A DNA stretch of 64,000 nt from Xylophilus ampelinus. Its GTDB lineage: Bacteria; Pseudomonadota; Gammaproteobacteria; Burkholderiales; Burkholderiaceae_C. Numbering within the stretch: the first letter of the stretch is position 1; every line of letters begins with the position of its first letter. Below the pieces are notes generated by a model, which saw only the letters and a program-made list of their open reading frames with translations, made no database searches and was not told where the DNA came from. The position numbers and the translations under genes are program-made. Where the stretch lies: positions 124,001-188,000 of the forward strand of contig NZ_QJTC01000001.1 of the NCBI RefSeq assembly GCF_003217575.1, read 5' to 3'. Of the stretch, positions 1 to 10,735 are shown piece after piece.

Positions 1-865
<865 letters not shown>

Positions 866-869
<4 letters not shown>

Positions 870-1535
870 GCCTGGCCCTTCGCGACGACGCGGATGGCCG
901 CGACGATTGTTCGGATAGGCCGAGCAGCGGCAGAGATTGCCGCTCATGCGCTCGCGGATTTCGGCGTCGGACAGGGCGGCGTTGCCTTCGAGGCTCTCGC
1001 TCACGTTGCTCGGCATGCCGCGGCGGGCTTCGTCGAGCATGCCGACGGCCGAGCAGATCTGGCCGGGGGTGCAGTAGCCGCACTGGAAGCCGTCGTTGTC
1101 GATGAAGGCCTGCTGCATCGGATGCAGTTGCTGGCCGGTGACCAGGCCTTCGACGGTGGTGACTTTGTCGCCGTCGTGCATCACGGCCAGGGTCAGGCAG
1201 GAGTTGATCCGCTCGCCGTTGACCAGCACGGTGCAGGCGCCGCATTGGCCGTGGTCGCAGCCCTTCTTGGTGCCGGTGAGGTGGATGTGCTCGCGCAGCG
1301 TGTCGAGCAGAGAAGTGCGGGGGTCGAGCTGGAGCGCATGCTCCTCGCCGTTGACGGTGAGGCGCACCGGCAGGGTCGGACCATCCGGCGTGACCGGGGC
1401 GGGAGCGGGCGCCGCGGCGGTTTGGCCGGAGGCACTGTCGGCCGTGCCGACCAACACGCCAGCGGCACTGGCACAGACGGTCGACTGCAGCACCGTACGC
1501 CGGCGAACCGTTACGGCTGGAAGCGAGGAAGCCAT
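866..1535 (-). CDS. paoA: 2Fe-2S subunit of a Tat-exported aldehyde oxidoreductase (frameshifted near its end)
   Basis: Small iron-sulfur subunit carrying two 2Fe-2S clusters. The N-terminus has a twin-arginine signal (VRRRTVLQ then a hydrophobic, Ala/Gly-rich stretch), pointing to export of the folded complex to the periplasm as in PaoABC. Plant-type cluster cysteines lie in [15 protein letters not shown] with a later Cys, and the second cluster in [11 protein letters not shown] and [10 protein letters not shown]. The expected ending [14 protein letters not shown]-stop is present in the DNA but one base out of phase: an extra T at 907-908 (plus strand) moves the frame so that translation continues into the FAD subunit. 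Without that base the protein is 222 residues and overlaps the next gene by 4 bases. Either a sequencing error or a real fusing mutation. Confidence 0.8.
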
Positions 1536-1686
1536 GGTGATCCTGTCTTTTATCGTGGGGAAGGATTCGGATGAATCCCTTTGCTCACGATAAGGACCAG
1601 AGGTAGCATGCTAATGTAGGACGGCGTCGTCCGGCGGCAACGGACACCGCCGCGCGCTGCAGTGCCCAGGCGCCGCGAAAGGCGCC

Positions 1687-3204
1687 TTATCGCTTGCGGC
1701 CGCCGAACAGGCTGCCCAACACGCCGCGGATGATCTCGCGGCCGACGGTGGTGCCCATGGTGCGGACGGCCGACCTGACCATCGACTGCGCCAGCCCGTC
1801 GCGCTTGCCGCCGCGCGGCCCGGTGCTGCCGAACAGCACGTCGTGCAGGCCGCCCATCGAGCCGCCGTCTTCGGTCTTGCCGGCCGCGCCGGTCGTGCCG
1901 GGCATCGGCTGCGCCGCGGTGGCGGTGCGATCGCGCAGCATCTCGTAGGCCGAGACCCGGTCGACGGTCTTCTCGTACACATCGGCGACCAGGGACTGCG
2001 CCATCAGCTGGGCACGCCGCTCCGGCGCGATCGGCCGGAGCAGGCTGGCCGGCGGCAGGACGAAGGCGCGGTCGGTCACCGAAGGGCGGCCCTGCGCGTC
2101 GAGCAAGCTGACCAAGGCCTCGCCCACCTGCAGTTCGGTGATGGCCGCCTCGATGTCCAGGCCGGGCTTCTGCCGCATCGTCTGGGCGGTGGCGCGCACC
2201 GCCTTCTGGTCGCGCGGGGTGAACGCGCGCAGGGCATGCTGCACCCGGTTGCCCAGCTGGGCCAGCACGCTGTCGGGAATGTCCAGCGGGTTCTGGGTGA
2301 CGAAGTAGACGCCGACCCCCTTGGAACGCACCAGGCGCACCACCAGCTCGATCCGCTCGACCAGCACCTTGGGCGCGCCGTCGAACAGCAGGTGCGCCTC
2401 GTCGAAGAAGAAGACCAACTTCGGCTTGTCGGGGTCGCCGATCTCGGGCAGCTGCTCGAAAAGCTCCGACAGCAGCCATAACAGTAAGGTGGCGTAGAGC
2501 CGGGGCGACTGCATAAGCCTGTCGGCCGCCAGCAGGTTGACCACGCCGCGTCCGCCGCTGGTCTGCAGCAGGTCCTGGATGTCGAGCATCGGCTCGCCGA
2601 AGAAGCGGTCGCCGCCCTGGCTCTCGATCTGCAGCAGGCCGCGCTGGATCGCGCCGACGCTGGCGGCGCTCACGTTGCCGTAGCGGGTCTTGTAGTCGGC
2701 AGCCCGGTCGGCCACGTGCTGCAGCATCGCTCGCAGATCCTTCAGGTCGAGCAGCAGCAGGCCCTGGTCGTCGGCGATCCGGAAGACGAGGTTCAGCACG
2801 CCCGCCTGGGTGTCGTTCAGGTCGAGCATCCGGCCGAGCAGCAACGGCCCCAGGTCGGACACGGTGGCGCGCACCGGATGACCGCTCTGGCCGAACACGT
2901 CCCAGAAGGTCACCGGGCAGGCCGCGGGTTCCGGCGGCACGATCCCCCGGCTTTCCAGCACCGCGCGCAGCTTCTCGCCGATGCGGCCCGGCTCGGCGAT
3001 ACCGGCCAGGTCGCCCTTCACGTCGGCCAGGAAGACCGGCACGCCGATCGATGAGAACCGCTCGGCCAGCGTCTGCAGCGTGACCGTTTTGCCGGTGCCG
3101 GTGGCGCCGGTGATCAGTCCGTGCCGGTTGGCCAGTGCGGGCAGCATGTCGAACGTGGCGTCGGAATTGCGCGCGATCGTCAGGGACGGGAAGGCAGTGG
3201 ACAT
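1687..3204 (-). CDS. yjgR: YjgR / HerA-type ATPase (DUF853 family)
   Basis: 505-residue P-loop ATPase of the HerA/FtsK-like superfamily; YjgR proteins are widespread and their cellular role is not settled. Walker A is GATGTGKT at residues 33-40, and Walker B is in [12 protein letters not shown]. The C-terminal Gly/Arg-rich end, [12 protein letters not shown], is typical of the family. I chose the ATG at 3204 ([13 protein letters not shown]) because it fits the family N-terminus. The frame is open further upstream, to 3585, but that extension crosses the yebC promoter and is Arg/Ser-rich noise. Divergently arranged with yebC, with 154 bp between the starts. Confidence 0.9.
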   Translation of the reverse strand: MSTAFPSLTIARNSDATFDMLPALANRHGLITGATGTGKTVTLQTLAERFSSIGVPVFLADVKGDLAGIAEPGRIGEKLRAVLESRGIVPPEPAACPVTFWDVFGQSGHPVRATVSDLGPLLLGRMLDLNDTQAGVLNLVFRIADDQGLLLLDLKDLRAMLQHVADRAADYKTRYGNVSAASVGAIQRGLLQIESQGGDRFFGEPMLDIQDLLQTSGGRGVVNLLAADRLMQSPRLYATLLLWLLSELFEQLPEIGDPDKPKLVFFFDEAHLLFDGAPKVLVERIELVVRLVRSKGVGVYFVTQNPLDIPDSVLAQLGNRVQHALRAFTPRDQKAVRATAQTMRQKPGLDIEAAITELQVGEALVSLLDAQGRPSVTDRAFVLPPASLLRPIAPERRAQLMAQSLVADVYEKTVDRVSAYEMLRDRTATAAQPMPGTTGAAGKTEDGGSMGGLHDVLFGSTGPRGGKRDGLAQSMVRSAVRTMGTTVGREIIRGVLGSLFGGRKR

Positions 3205-3358
3205 CGACACTCTCGAAAGACGGTAGGGCGCGCCAGTGTAGCCAGCGGGCGCCCGTCGCCACCGCCGCCGCCCGCCCGGCAGCGACGGTCCGAAAGGTAA
3301 AATCGCGCATGGCCCGGACCCCGGGCCATCCTCTGCATCACGAGAAGAGATACGAAGC

Positions 3359-4084
3359 ATGGCCGGACACAGTAAATGGGCGAACATCCAGCACCGCAAG
3401 GGGCGGCAGGACGAGAAGCGCGGAAAGGTCTGGACACGCGTCATCCGGGAAATCATGGTGGCCGCGCGCGCCGGTGGCGGTGACCTGGGCATCAACCCGC
3501 GGCTGCGGCTTGCGGTCGACAAGGCCAAGGCGGTCAACATGCCCGCCGATACCATCAAGCGCAACATCGACAAGGCGACCGGCAACCTCGAAGGCGTGAA
3601 CTACGAGGAAATCCGCTACGAGGGCTACGGCATCGGCGGCGCCGCGATCATCGTCGACACCATGACCGACAACCGAGTGCGCACCGTGGCCGACGTGCGC
3701 CATGCGTTCAGCAAGTACGGCGGCAACATGGGCGCCGAGGGCTCGGTGGCCTTCCAGTTCAGGCATGTGGGCCAGCTGGTCTTCGCGCCCGGCACCGACG
3801 AGGACAAGGTGATGGAAGTCGCGCTGGAGGCCGGTGCCGACGATGTGGTGACCGGCGACGACGGCGCGATCGAGGTGCTGGCGCCGCCCGCCGAGTTCGA
3901 AGCGGTGAAGGACGCGCTCGAGGCCGCCGGCCTCGCCGCCGACATGGCGGAGGTCACCATGCGCGGCGAGAACACGATCGACCTGGCCGGCGAAGACGCC
4001 GCCCTGATGCAAAAGCTGCTCGACGCCCTCGAAGACATCGACGATGTGCAGGCCGTATTCCACAACGCCGCGATTTCCGAATGA
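3359..4084 (+). CDS. yebC: YebC/PmpR-family protein
   Basis: 241 residues, full length for the family. It begins [20 protein letters not shown], the family's hallmark N-terminus. The central [18 protein letters not shown] and [14 protein letters not shown] are also diagnostic. YebC proteins were described as transcriptional regulators (PmpR) and more recently as translation factors that relieve ribosome stalling at proline stretches. A purine-rich ribosome-binding site (GAGAAGAGA) precedes the ATG. Transcribed away from yjgR, 82 bp before purD. Confidence 0.95.
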   Translation: MAGHSKWANIQHRKGRQDEKRGKVWTRVIREIMVAARAGGGDLGINPRLRLAVDKAKAVNMPADTIKRNIDKATGNLEGVNYEEIRYEGYGIGGAAIIVDTMTDNRVRTVADVRHAFSKYGGNMGAEGSVAFQFRHVGQLVFAPGTDEDKVMEVALEAGADDVVTGDDGAIEVLAPPAEFEAVKDALEAAGLAADMAEVTMRGENTIDLAGEDAALMQKLLDALEDIDDVQAVFHNAAISE

Positions 4085-4166
4085 ACCCTTTCTTTTTCCG
4101 TGGCGCACCTGCGCCATTTCCCTCCTCGCGTGAAGCCGGTTCTAATTGTGCGACCGGAGGTGCCGC

Positions 4167-5447
4167 ATGAAGGTTCTCGTCATCGGCGGCGGCGGCCGCG
4201 AACACGCCCTGGCGTGGAAGCTGTCCCGGTCGCCCAAGGTGCAGATGGTCTTCGTGGCGCCGGGCAACGGCGGCACCGTACGCGATGCGCAGCTGGAGAA
4301 CATCGCGATCACCGACGTGCGGGCCCTGCGCGCCTGGGCGCTGGCCGAGAAGATCGGCCTGACCGTCGTCGGCCCCGAGGCACCGCTGGCGGCCGGCGTG
4401 GTGGACGAGTTCCGGGCCCACGGCCTGAAGGTCTTCGGCCCGACCCGGGCGGCCGCCCAGTTGGAAAGCTCCAAGGCGTTCTCCAAGGCCTTCATGCAGC
4501 GCCACGGCATTCCGACGGCGGAGTACGACACCTTCACAGACGCCGCCGCGGCCCATGCCTATGTGGACGCCAAGGGCGCGCCGATCGTGGTGAAGGCCGA
4601 CGGCCTGGCCGCCGGCAAGGGCGTGGTGGTGGCGACGAGCCTGGTCGAAGCGCACGAGGCGATCGACTTCATGCTGGCCGACAACAAGTTCGGCGTAGTG
4701 CACAACGCAGGCGGCGCCCGGGTGGTGATCGAGGAATTCCTGCAGGGCGAGGAAGCCAGCTTCATCGTGCTGTGCGACGGCAGGAACGTCACCGCCCTGG
4801 CCACCAGCCAGGACCACAAGCGGCTGCAGGACGGCGACCAGGGTCCCAACACCGGCGGCATGGGCGCCTATTCGCCGGCACCGGTGGTCACCGCCGACGT
4901 GCACGCCCGGGCGATGCGCGAAATCATCCTGCCGACGATCCGCGGCATGGAAAAGGACGGAATCCCCTACACCGGCTTCCTGTACGCCGGCCTGATGATC
5001 GATGCCCAGGGCCGGCCCAAGACGCTCGAATTCAACTGCCGCATGGGCGACCCCGAGACCCAGCCGATCGTGATGCGCCTCAAGAGCGACCTCTCCGATG
5101 TGCTGCTGGCGGCCGCCGAAGGGCGACTCGACCAGGTCGAGCTGCAGTGGGACCGCCGCGTGGCGCTGGGCGTGGTGATGGCCGCGCACGGCTACCCTCT
5201 CGACCCGCGCAAGGGCGACGCCATCCACGGCCTGCCCGACGACGAGGACGATGCGATGGTGTTCCATGCCGGCACCGTGCTGGAAGACGGCGTGGTCAAG
5301 ACCTCGGGCGGCCGGGTTCTCTGCGTGACCGTGCTGGCCGACAACGTGCGCCAGGCGCAGCAGCGTGCCTACGACGTGGCCCGCGGCGTGCACTTCGACG
5401 GCGCGCAGTACCGCCGCGACATCGGCTTCAGGGCCCTGCGCGGTTGA
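4167..5447 (+). CDS. purD: Phosphoribosylamine-glycine ligase (GARS)
   Basis: 426 residues. Catalyses the second step of purine synthesis: 5-phosphoribosylamine + glycine + ATP to glycinamide ribonucleotide. The N-terminal Rossmann-like motif [21 protein letters not shown]-grasp segments [16 protein letters not shown] and [11 protein letters not shown], and [12 protein letters not shown] are all present. The start at 4167 is preceded by a strong site, CCGGAGGTGCCGC. An in-frame ATG at 4146 would add seven poorly conserved residues. The stop overlaps the hemF start (TGATG), so the two are almost certainly co-translated. Confidence 0.96.
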   Translation: MKVLVIGGGGREHALAWKLSRSPKVQMVFVAPGNGGTVRDAQLENIAITDVRALRAWALAEKIGLTVVGPEAPLAAGVVDEFRAHGLKVFGPTRAAAQLESSKAFSKAFMQRHGIPTAEYDTFTDAAAAHAYVDAKGAPIVVKADGLAAGKGVVVATSLVEAHEAIDFMLADNKFGVVHNAGGARVVIEEFLQGEEASFIVLCDGRNVTALATSQDHKRLQDGDQGPNTGGMGAYSPAPVVTADVHARAMREIILPTIRGMEKDGIPYTGFLYAGLMIDAQGRPKTLEFNCRMGDPETQPIVMRLKSDLSDVLLAAAEGRLDQVELQWDRRVALGVVMAAHGYPLDPRKGDAIHGLPDDEDDAMVFHAGTVLEDGVVKTSGGRVLCVTVLADNVRQAQQRAYDVARGVHFDGAQYRRDIGFRALRG

Positions 5448-6382
5448 TGGCGGCCACGGACCCGGCGGGGCAGATGCGCGCCTACCTGGTGGGCCTGCAA
5501 GGGCGCATCGTGTCGGCACTGGAGGCGATCGAGGCCGAGGCCGGCGGCACCGCCGCCTTCGTCACCGATCCGTGGCAGAAAGCGGCCGATGAGCCGCTGC
5601 AGGGCCAGGGCATCACCCGCATCCTGGAAGGCGGCGCGGTGTTCGAGCGGGCCGGCTGCGGCTTCTCCCACGTGCGCGGCCTGCGGCTGCCGCCCTCGGC
5701 CACCGAGCACCGGCCGCAGCTGGCCGGCGCGCCGTTCGAGGCGATGGGCGTGTCGCTGGTCTTCCATCCGCGCAATCCCTACGTGCCGACGGTGCACATG
5801 AACGTGCGGATGATCGCGGCAGGCCATCCCGGCGACGTGCCGGTGTGCTGGTTCGGCGGCGGCATGGACCTGACGCCGTGCTACGGCTTCGCGGACGACG
5901 CGCGGCATTTCCACGCCACCTGCCGCGATGCGCTGGCGCCCTTCGGCGAAGACAAGTACCCGCGCTTCAAGGAATGGTGCGACCGGTATTTCTTCCTGAA
6001 GCACCGGCAGGAGGCGCGCGGCATCGGCGGCATCTTTTTCGACGATTTCGCCGAGTTGGGCGCCGAGCGCAGCCAGGCGATGGTGCAGGCGGTGGGTGAT
6101 GCCTTCCTGCCCGCCTACCTGCCGCTGGTGGCGCGGCGCAAGGACATTGCGTACGGCGAGCGCGAGCGTGACTTCCAGCTCTACCGCCGTGGCCGCTATG
6201 TCGAGTTCAATCTGGTCTGGGACCGGGGTACCCACTTCGGCCTGCAGTCGGGCGGCCGGACCGAATCGATCCTGCTGTCGATGCCGCCGCTGACCACCTG
6301 GCGCTACGACTACCGGCCCGAGGCCGGGTCGCCCGAAGCAGCGCTCGCCGCGCATTTCCTGCCTGCCCGGGACTGGGTGTGA
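5447..6382 (+). CDS. hemF: Oxygen-dependent coproporphyrinogen-III oxidase
   Basis: 311 residues. Converts coproporphyrinogen III to protoporphyrinogen IX with O2 in haem synthesis. Family motifs are [53 protein letters not shown] and the C-terminal [20 protein letters not shown]. Starts inside the purD stop and its own stop overlaps the GTG of nadD, giving a compact purD-hemF-nadD-rsfS unit that joins purine, haem and NAD synthesis genes. Presence of HemF implies aerobic haem synthesis. Confidence 0.96.
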   Translation: MAATDPAGQMRAYLVGLQGRIVSALEAIEAEAGGTAAFVTDPWQKAADEPLQGQGITRILEGGAVFERAGCGFSHVRGLRLPPSATEHRPQLAGAPFEAMGVSLVFHPRNPYVPTVHMNVRMIAAGHPGDVPVCWFGGGMDLTPCYGFADDARHFHATCRDALAPFGEDKYPRFKEWCDRYFFLKHRQEARGIGGIFFDDFAELGAERSQAMVQAVGDAFLPAYLPLVARRKDIAYGERERDFQLYRRGRYVEFNLVWDRGTHFGLQSGGRTESILLSMPPLTTWRYDYRPEAGSPEAALAAHFLPARDWV

Positions 6383-6993
6383 GCATTGCCGCCCGGCGCC
6401 GGATCGGCATGTTCGGCGGCGCATTCGACCCGCCGCACCGGGCGCACGTCGCGCTCGCACGGGCCGCTGTGTCGCAGCTCGGTCTGGACTGCCTGCACGT
6501 GTTCCCGACCGGCCACGCCTGGCACAAGTCCCGCATTTTGAGCCCCGCCCAAGACCGCCTGGCGATGGCGCGCGCGGCCTTCGCGGACGAGCCGCAGCTG
6601 GTCGTCGACGACCGCGAGATGCGCCGGCCCGGCCCCACCTACACGGCCGACACGCTCAACGAATTGGCGGCCGAGCATCCGGGCGCCGCGCTGTTCCTGG
6701 TGATGGGCGCCGACCAGGCCTCGCGGCTCGGCGCGTGGCACGCCTGGGAGGAAATCGTCCGAATTGCTATTATTTCCATAGCTGGACGTCCTAGCTCTAC
6801 AAGCGCCAGCGATGTTTTTCATGCGGAACGCCTGCCTGGCGCCCGCATCCGGCAGATCGCACTGCCCGCACAGGACATTAGCGCCACCGACATCCGCCAG
6901 CGCGTAGCCGAGGGCCGCAGGATCGACCTTCTGGTCCCGCCTGTCGTTGCAGGCTATATTGACCGACATCACCTTTACCGAACCAACCGATGA
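6379..6993 (+). CDS. nadD: Nicotinate-nucleotide adenylyltransferase
   Basis: 204 residues with a GTG start overlapping the hemF stop (GTGA). Adenylates nicotinate mononucleotide in NAD synthesis. The nucleotidyltransferase motif [12 protein letters not shown] is at residues 12-23, FLVMGADQ is central and [11 protein letters not shown] is the C-terminal ATP-binding motif. Codons for about residues 128-147 (positions 6761-6819) are strikingly AT-rich, about 44% G+C by my count, and resemble a dispersed repeat, yet the frame is kept and the encoded [10 protein letters not shown] sits where the family has a beta-strand. Ends in ATGA overlap with rsfS. Confidence 0.94.
   Translation: MSIAARRRIGMFGGAFDPPHRAHVALARAAVSQLGLDCLHVFPTGHAWHKSRILSPAQDRLAMARAAFADEPQLVVDDREMRRPGPTYTADTLNELAAEHPGAALFLVMGADQASRLGAWHAWEEIVRIAIISIAGRPSSTSASDVFHAERLPGARIRQIALPAQDISATDIRQRVAEGRRIDLLVPPVVAGYIDRHHLYRTNR
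6761..6819 (+). repeat. AT-rich repeat-like insert inside nadD
   Basis: A 59-base patch of about 44% G+C inside a roughly 68% G+C gene. It contains the short stem GCTAT (6766-6770) / ATAGC (6778-6782), followed by CTACAAGCGCCAGCG and a T5 run. The pattern GCTATTATTTnnATAGCTG...ACAAGCGC resembles, from memory, a short intergenic repeat common in Comamonadaceae genomes. I could not compare it with other copies. Confidence 0.45.
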
Positions 6994-7856
6994 GCACCAC
7001 CAAAACGGAAACCACCGCCAAAAAGGACGTACAGAAACTTCAGCGCGCCATCGTCGATGGCCTCGAAGACGTCAAGGCGCAGGATATCCAGGTGTTCGAC
7101 ACCGAGAACCTCTCGCCCCTGTTCGAGCGGGTGATCGTGGCCTCGGGCAGCTCCAACCGCCAGACCAAGGCACTGGCCGCCAGCGTGCGTGACGCGGTGC
7201 GCGAAGCCGGCTTCGACAAGCCGCGCGTCGAGGGCGAGGACAACGGTGAATGGATCATCGTGGACTGCGGTCCGGCCGTGGTGCACATCATGCAGCCGGC
7301 GATCCGCCATTACTACCACCTGGAAGAGCTGTGGGGCGAGACGCCGGTGCGCATCAAGCTCGGCGCCGCCAAGCCGGTACAAGCCGATGCCAAGCCCAAG
7401 CGCACCCGCAAGGCCGCCGCCGCGCCCGAAGTCGCGGCCCGCAAGCCCGGCAAGCCGTCGGTGAAGGCGGCACCGGCCGCCAAGACGAAGCCAGCGGCCG
7501 CGGGCAAGACAACTGCCGGCAAGACGACCGCCGGCAAGGCCGTCGCCACGAAGTCGCCCACCTCCCGGACGGCAGCCGCCAAGACCGCTGCCGCGAAGAC
7601 GCCGGCCAAAAAGGTCGCCGCCAAGAAGGCACCCTCCAAGTCGGTGGCCGGCCAGGACACGAAGCCGATGCAAGTGCTGGTGGTAAAGCCCAACGTGCGC
7701 CCGCCCTCGAAGTCCGCGGCCGCGCCGCGCGCGCGCCCCAGCGCCAAGACGGCCGGCCGCGCCGCCGCCAAGACCGCGTCGCCCACCGCCGCCGCCAAGA
7801 AGCCTTCGCGGGCCACGTCTAGCAAGCCGGCGCCGAAGAAGTGGTCGCGCATCTGA
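6990..7856 (+). CDS. rsfS: Ribosomal silencing factor RsfS with long basic tail
   Basis: 288 residues; usual RsfS length is about 105-130. The N-terminal RsfS/Iojap domain is complete (DIQVFDTENLSPLFERVIVASG, EGEDNGEWIIVDCG, MQPAIRHYYHLEELWG, to about residue 124). RsfS binds ribosomal protein L14 and blocks 30S-50S joining under starvation. From about residue 125 to the end the protein is a Lys/Ala/Pro-rich, histone-H1-like tail with repeats such as AGKTTAGKTTAGK and AAKKAPSK, predicted disordered and strongly basic. The tail may bind rRNA or DNA; that is inference. Overlaps nadD by 4 bases and precedes rlmH, its usual neighbour. Confidence 0.93.
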   Translation: MSTTKTETTAKKDVQKLQRAIVDGLEDVKAQDIQVFDTENLSPLFERVIVASGSSNRQTKALAASVRDAVREAGFDKPRVEGEDNGEWIIVDCGPAVVHIMQPAIRHYYHLEELWGETPVRIKLGAAKPVQADAKPKRTRKAAAAPEVAARKPGKPSVKAAPAAKTKPAAAGKTTAGKTTAGKAVATKSPTSRTAAAKTAAAKTPAKKVAAKKAPSKSVAGQDTKPMQVLVVKPNVRPPSKSAAAPRARPSAKTAGRAAAKTASPTAAAKKPSRATSSKPAPKKWSRI

Positions 7857-7870
7857 CTTGGTAGCCCGCG

Positions 7871-8338
7871 GTGAAGGTCTTCATCGTGGCCGTGGGCCAG
7901 CGCGTGCCCGCCTGGGCGCAAACGGCCTGCGACGATTACGCCAAGCGGTTTCCGCCCGAGATCAAGGTGGAGCTGAAAGCGGTCAAGACCGAACCGCGCG
8001 GCTCCAAGTCGCTCGCGACGCTCTATGCCGCAGAGCGCGCCCGGATCGAGGCCGCCATCCCGCGCGGCACCCGTACCGTGGTGCTGGACGAGCGGGGCAC
8101 TGCGCTCACCACCGTGGCCCTGGCCGCGCGGCTGCGGCAGTGGCAGATGGGTGGTGACGACGTGGCGCTGGTGATCGGCGGCCCCGACGGGCTCGATCCG
8201 GACTTTCGCCGGGCCGCCCACGAGTCGATTCGCCTCTCCGACCTGACCCTGCCGCATGCCCTCGCCCGGGTGCTGCTGATCGAACAGCTCTACCGCGCCT
8301 GGTCGGTCAACGCGGCGCATCCGTACCACCGCGAATAG
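7871..8338 (+). CDS. rlmH: 23S rRNA pseudouridine-1915 N3-methyltransferase
   Basis: 155 residues, GTG start. SPOUT-fold SAM-dependent methyltransferase that modifies pseudouridine 1915 in 23S rRNA helix 69. Family motifs: [17 protein letters not shown] at the N-terminus, [12 protein letters not shown], the SAM-binding loop LVIGGPDGL, and the C-terminal [18 protein letters not shown]...HPYHRE. Fourteen bases after rsfS, so both ribosome-associated genes are probably transcribed together. Confidence 0.96.
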   Translation: MKVFIVAVGQRVPAWAQTACDDYAKRFPPEIKVELKAVKTEPRGSKSLATLYAAERARIEAAIPRGTRTVVLDERGTALTTVALAARLRQWQMGGDDVALVIGGPDGLDPDFRRAAHESIRLSDLTLPHALARVLLIEQLYRAWSVNAAHPYHRE

Positions 8339-8391
8339 CCGGCCGGCCGGCTTGCCGATGCGCCGGTCGCGTGTTTTCTTCCTGGCCCGTC

Positions 8392-9012
8392 ATGACCGAA
8401 ACCCCTTTCGTCTACCTCGCCTCCCAGAGCCCCCGGCGTGCCCTATTGCTCGAGCAGATGGGCGTGCCGCACCGGCTGCTGGTGCCGAACGCCGATGGCG
8501 ACATCGCCGAGGACGCCGAGGCGATCGAAGCAGTGCGGCCGGGCGAGGTGCCGGCCGCCTACGTGCGCCGTGTGACCCTGGCCAAGCTCGATGCCGCCGT
8601 GGCCCGGCTGGCGCGCCGCGGCCTGCCGCCCGCGCCGGTGCTGTGCTCCGACACCACCGTGGCCCTGGGCCGCGCCATCCTGGGCAAGCCGGCCGACGCT
8701 GCCGAGGCGGCGGCGATCCTGCGGCGGCTGTCGGGCTCGACGCACCGGGTGCTCACCGCGGTCGCGCTGCAGCACGGCGGGCAGCGCCAGATCGAGGTCA
8801 GCGTGTCGCAGGTGCGTTTCGATCCGCTGGACGATGCGCAGATCGATGCGTACATCGCCTCGGGCGAGCCGTTCGGCAAGGCCGGTGCCTACGGCGTGCA
8901 GGGCCGCGCCGCCGCGTTCATCCCGCGCATCGCGGGCAGCTATTCGGGCATCATGGGCCTCCCGGTGTACGAAACGGCGGCGCTGCTGCGTGCCGCGGGC
9001 GTGCTGCCCTGA
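8392..9012 (+). CDS. maf: Maf family nucleotide pyrophosphatase
   Basis: 206 residues from ATG 8392 ([16 protein letters not shown]). Maf proteins hydrolyse non-canonical or modified nucleoside triphosphates such as dTTP/UTP or methylated nucleotides and are linked to septum control. Visible motifs: [25 protein letters not shown] with the catalytic Asp, and [15 protein letters not shown]. An earlier in-frame ATG at 8371 would add seven residues and is less likely. Followed after 25 bp by rng, the conserved maf-rng (orfE-cafA) pairing. Confidence 0.94.
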   Translation: MTETPFVYLASQSPRRALLLEQMGVPHRLLVPNADGDIAEDAEAIEAVRPGEVPAAYVRRVTLAKLDAAVARLARRGLPPAPVLCSDTTVALGRAILGKPADAAEAAAILRRLSGSTHRVLTAVALQHGGQRQIEVSVSQVRFDPLDDAQIDAYIASGEPFGKAGAYGVQGRAAAFIPRIAGSYSGIMGLPVYETAALLRAAGVLP

Positions 9013-9037
9013 CAAGAAAGACCGCTGCTGGAGATGC

Positions 9038-10513
9038 ATGCAACAAGAGATTCTGATCAACTGGTCGCCTCAGGAAACGCGCGTGGCCGTGATCGAACAC
9101 GGCGCGGTGCAGGAGCTGCACGTCGAGCGCCCGCTGGAGCGCGGACTGGTCGGTAACGTCTACCTCGGCAAGGTGTCGCGGGTGCTGCCGGGCATGCAGT
9201 CGGCCTTCATCGACATCGGCCTGGAGCGCGCGGCCTTCCTGCACGTGGCCGATCTGTGGCATCCGCCGGCGGAAGGCGAATCGCTGACCCAGTCGCGCCA
9301 GTCGCAGCCGGTGGTGCCGATCGAGAAGCAGGTGTTCGAAGGCCAGGCGCTGCTGGTGCAGGTGATCAAGGACGCGATCGGCACCAAGGGCGCGCGCCTC
9401 TCCACCCAGATCAGCGTCGCCGGGCGGCTGTTGGTGTTCCTGCCGCAGGACGACCACATCGGCGTGTCGCAGAAGATCCCGGCGGTGCAGCGCGACGCAC
9501 TGCGCAAGCGACTGCAGGCGCTGTCGGGCACCGGCAAGGGCGGCTTCATCCTGCGCACCAACGGCGAGGAATCGAGCGATGCCGAACTGGCCGAGGACAT
9601 CGCCTACCTGCGCAAGACCTGGGCGCGGATCCGCAAGGCGTCGATGGAGCTGCCGCCGAAATCGCTGCTGCACAACGACCTCGACCTGCTGCAGCGGGTG
9701 CTGCGCGACCTGGTGGGCGAGGAGACGCAGACCATCCGCATCGACTCGCAGGAGCAGCACGCGCGGCTGCTGGCCTTCGGCCGCGAATTCATGCCGGCGG
9801 CCACGCCCAAGCTGCAGCACTACAAGGGCGAGCGGCCGATCTTCGACCTGTACGCGGTGGACGAGGAGATCGCCCGCGCGCTGGGCCGGCGGGTCGACCT
9901 CAAGTCGGGCGGCTACCTGATCGTCGACCAGACCGAGGCGCTGACCACGGTGGACGTGAACACCGGCGGCTTCGTCGGCGCCCGCAATTTCGACGACACC
10001 ATCTTCAAGACCAACCTGGAAGCGGCGCAGGCGATCGCGCGGCAGCTGCGGCTGCGCAACCTGGGCGGCATCGTCATCGTCGATTTCATCGACATGGTGC
10101 GCACCGACCACCAGCAGGCGGTGCTGGCCGAGTTCGGCAAGCAGCTGGCGCGCGACCGGGTCAAGACCTCGGCGGGCGGCTTCTCGCCGCTGGGTCTGGT
10201 CGAGATGACCCGCAAGCGCACCCGCGAATCGCTGGCCCACATGCTCTGCGAGCCCTGTGCCGTCTGCCAGGGCAAGGGCAGCGTGAAAACCGCGCGCAGC
10301 GTGACCTACGACATCCTGCGGGAGATCCTGCGCGAGGCGCGGCAGTTCCATCCGCGCGAATTCCGGGTGGTGGCGTCGCCGAAGGTGGTGGAGCTGTTCC
10401 TCGACGAGGAGAGCCAGCACCTGGCCAGCCTGTCGGATTTCATCGGCAAGCCGATCTCGCTGCAGGCCGAGACGGCGATGGGGCAGGAGCAGTACGACAT
10501 CGTGCTGCTGTGA
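9038..10513 (+). CDS. rng: Ribonuclease G
   Basis: 491 residues. Endoribonuclease that matures the 5' end of 16S rRNA and degrades some mRNAs. An S1-like region covers about residues 35-130. The DNase-I-like catalytic core carries the metal-binding aspartates in VDVNTGG (305-311) and VDFIDM (348-353). The zinc-link cysteines are in LCEPCAVC (403-410). It lacks the long C-terminal scaffold of RNase E, so it is RNase G. ATG 9038 (MQQEILINWSPQETRVAV) matches the family start. Confidence 0.95.
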   Translation: MQQEILINWSPQETRVAVIEHGAVQELHVERPLERGLVGNVYLGKVSRVLPGMQSAFIDIGLERAAFLHVADLWHPPAEGESLTQSRQSQPVVPIEKQVFEGQALLVQVIKDAIGTKGARLSTQISVAGRLLVFLPQDDHIGVSQKIPAVQRDALRKRLQALSGTGKGGFILRTNGEESSDAELAEDIAYLRKTWARIRKASMELPPKSLLHNDLDLLQRVLRDLVGEETQTIRIDSQEQHARLLAFGREFMPAATPKLQHYKGERPIFDLYAVDEEIARALGRRVDLKSGGYLIVDQTEALTTVDVNTGGFVGARNFDDTIFKTNLEAAQAIARQLRLRNLGGIVIVDFIDMVRTDHQQAVLAEFGKQLARDRVKTSAGGFSPLGLVEMTRKRTRESLAHMLCEPCAVCQGKGSVKTARSVTYDILREILREARQFHPREFRVVASPKVVELFLDEESQHLASLSDFIGKPISLQAETAMGQEQYDIVLL

Positions 10514-10735
10514 TAGGCGTCCCGCCTTGCGGCACCGAGGCGCGCCTGTCCGGGCCGATCGAGGCGTCCCGATAAGGCACTGTGGAGCCGGTCGTGGTCC
10601 ATCGGCCAGAATAATCCGTTTGCGAACCGAAAAGGCCGCTGGTCGGCGTGCAATATCGACCTATAGCTATAGATTTTGCAGCAAAAGCCGGACGCTGATC
10701 CCGGGCGGAGCCGGCGTTGCAGGGCTGTGCGACCG

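Noticed and set aside
1550-3310. Minus-strand 586-codon frame overlapping yjgR
   Set aside because: The alternate frame of 1687-3204; no recognisable motif, while the YjgR frame carries Walker A and B.
3205-3585. N-terminal extension of YjgR
   Set aside because: The added 127 codons run through the yebC promoter and into yebC antisense and are not conserved in type.
7490-7800. Repetitive DNA in the rsfS 3' half as a possible CRISPR or tandem repeat
   Set aside because: The repetition comes from AAG/GCC codons for Lys/Ala; units vary and there are no spacers. No CRISPR array was seen anywhere in the window.
10661-10686. Palindrome CTATAGCTATAG and small hairpin TTTTGC-A-GCAAAA between rng and msbA
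   Set aside because: Short, without a T-run or a clear -35; it might be part of a terminator or repeat remnant but cannot be supported.
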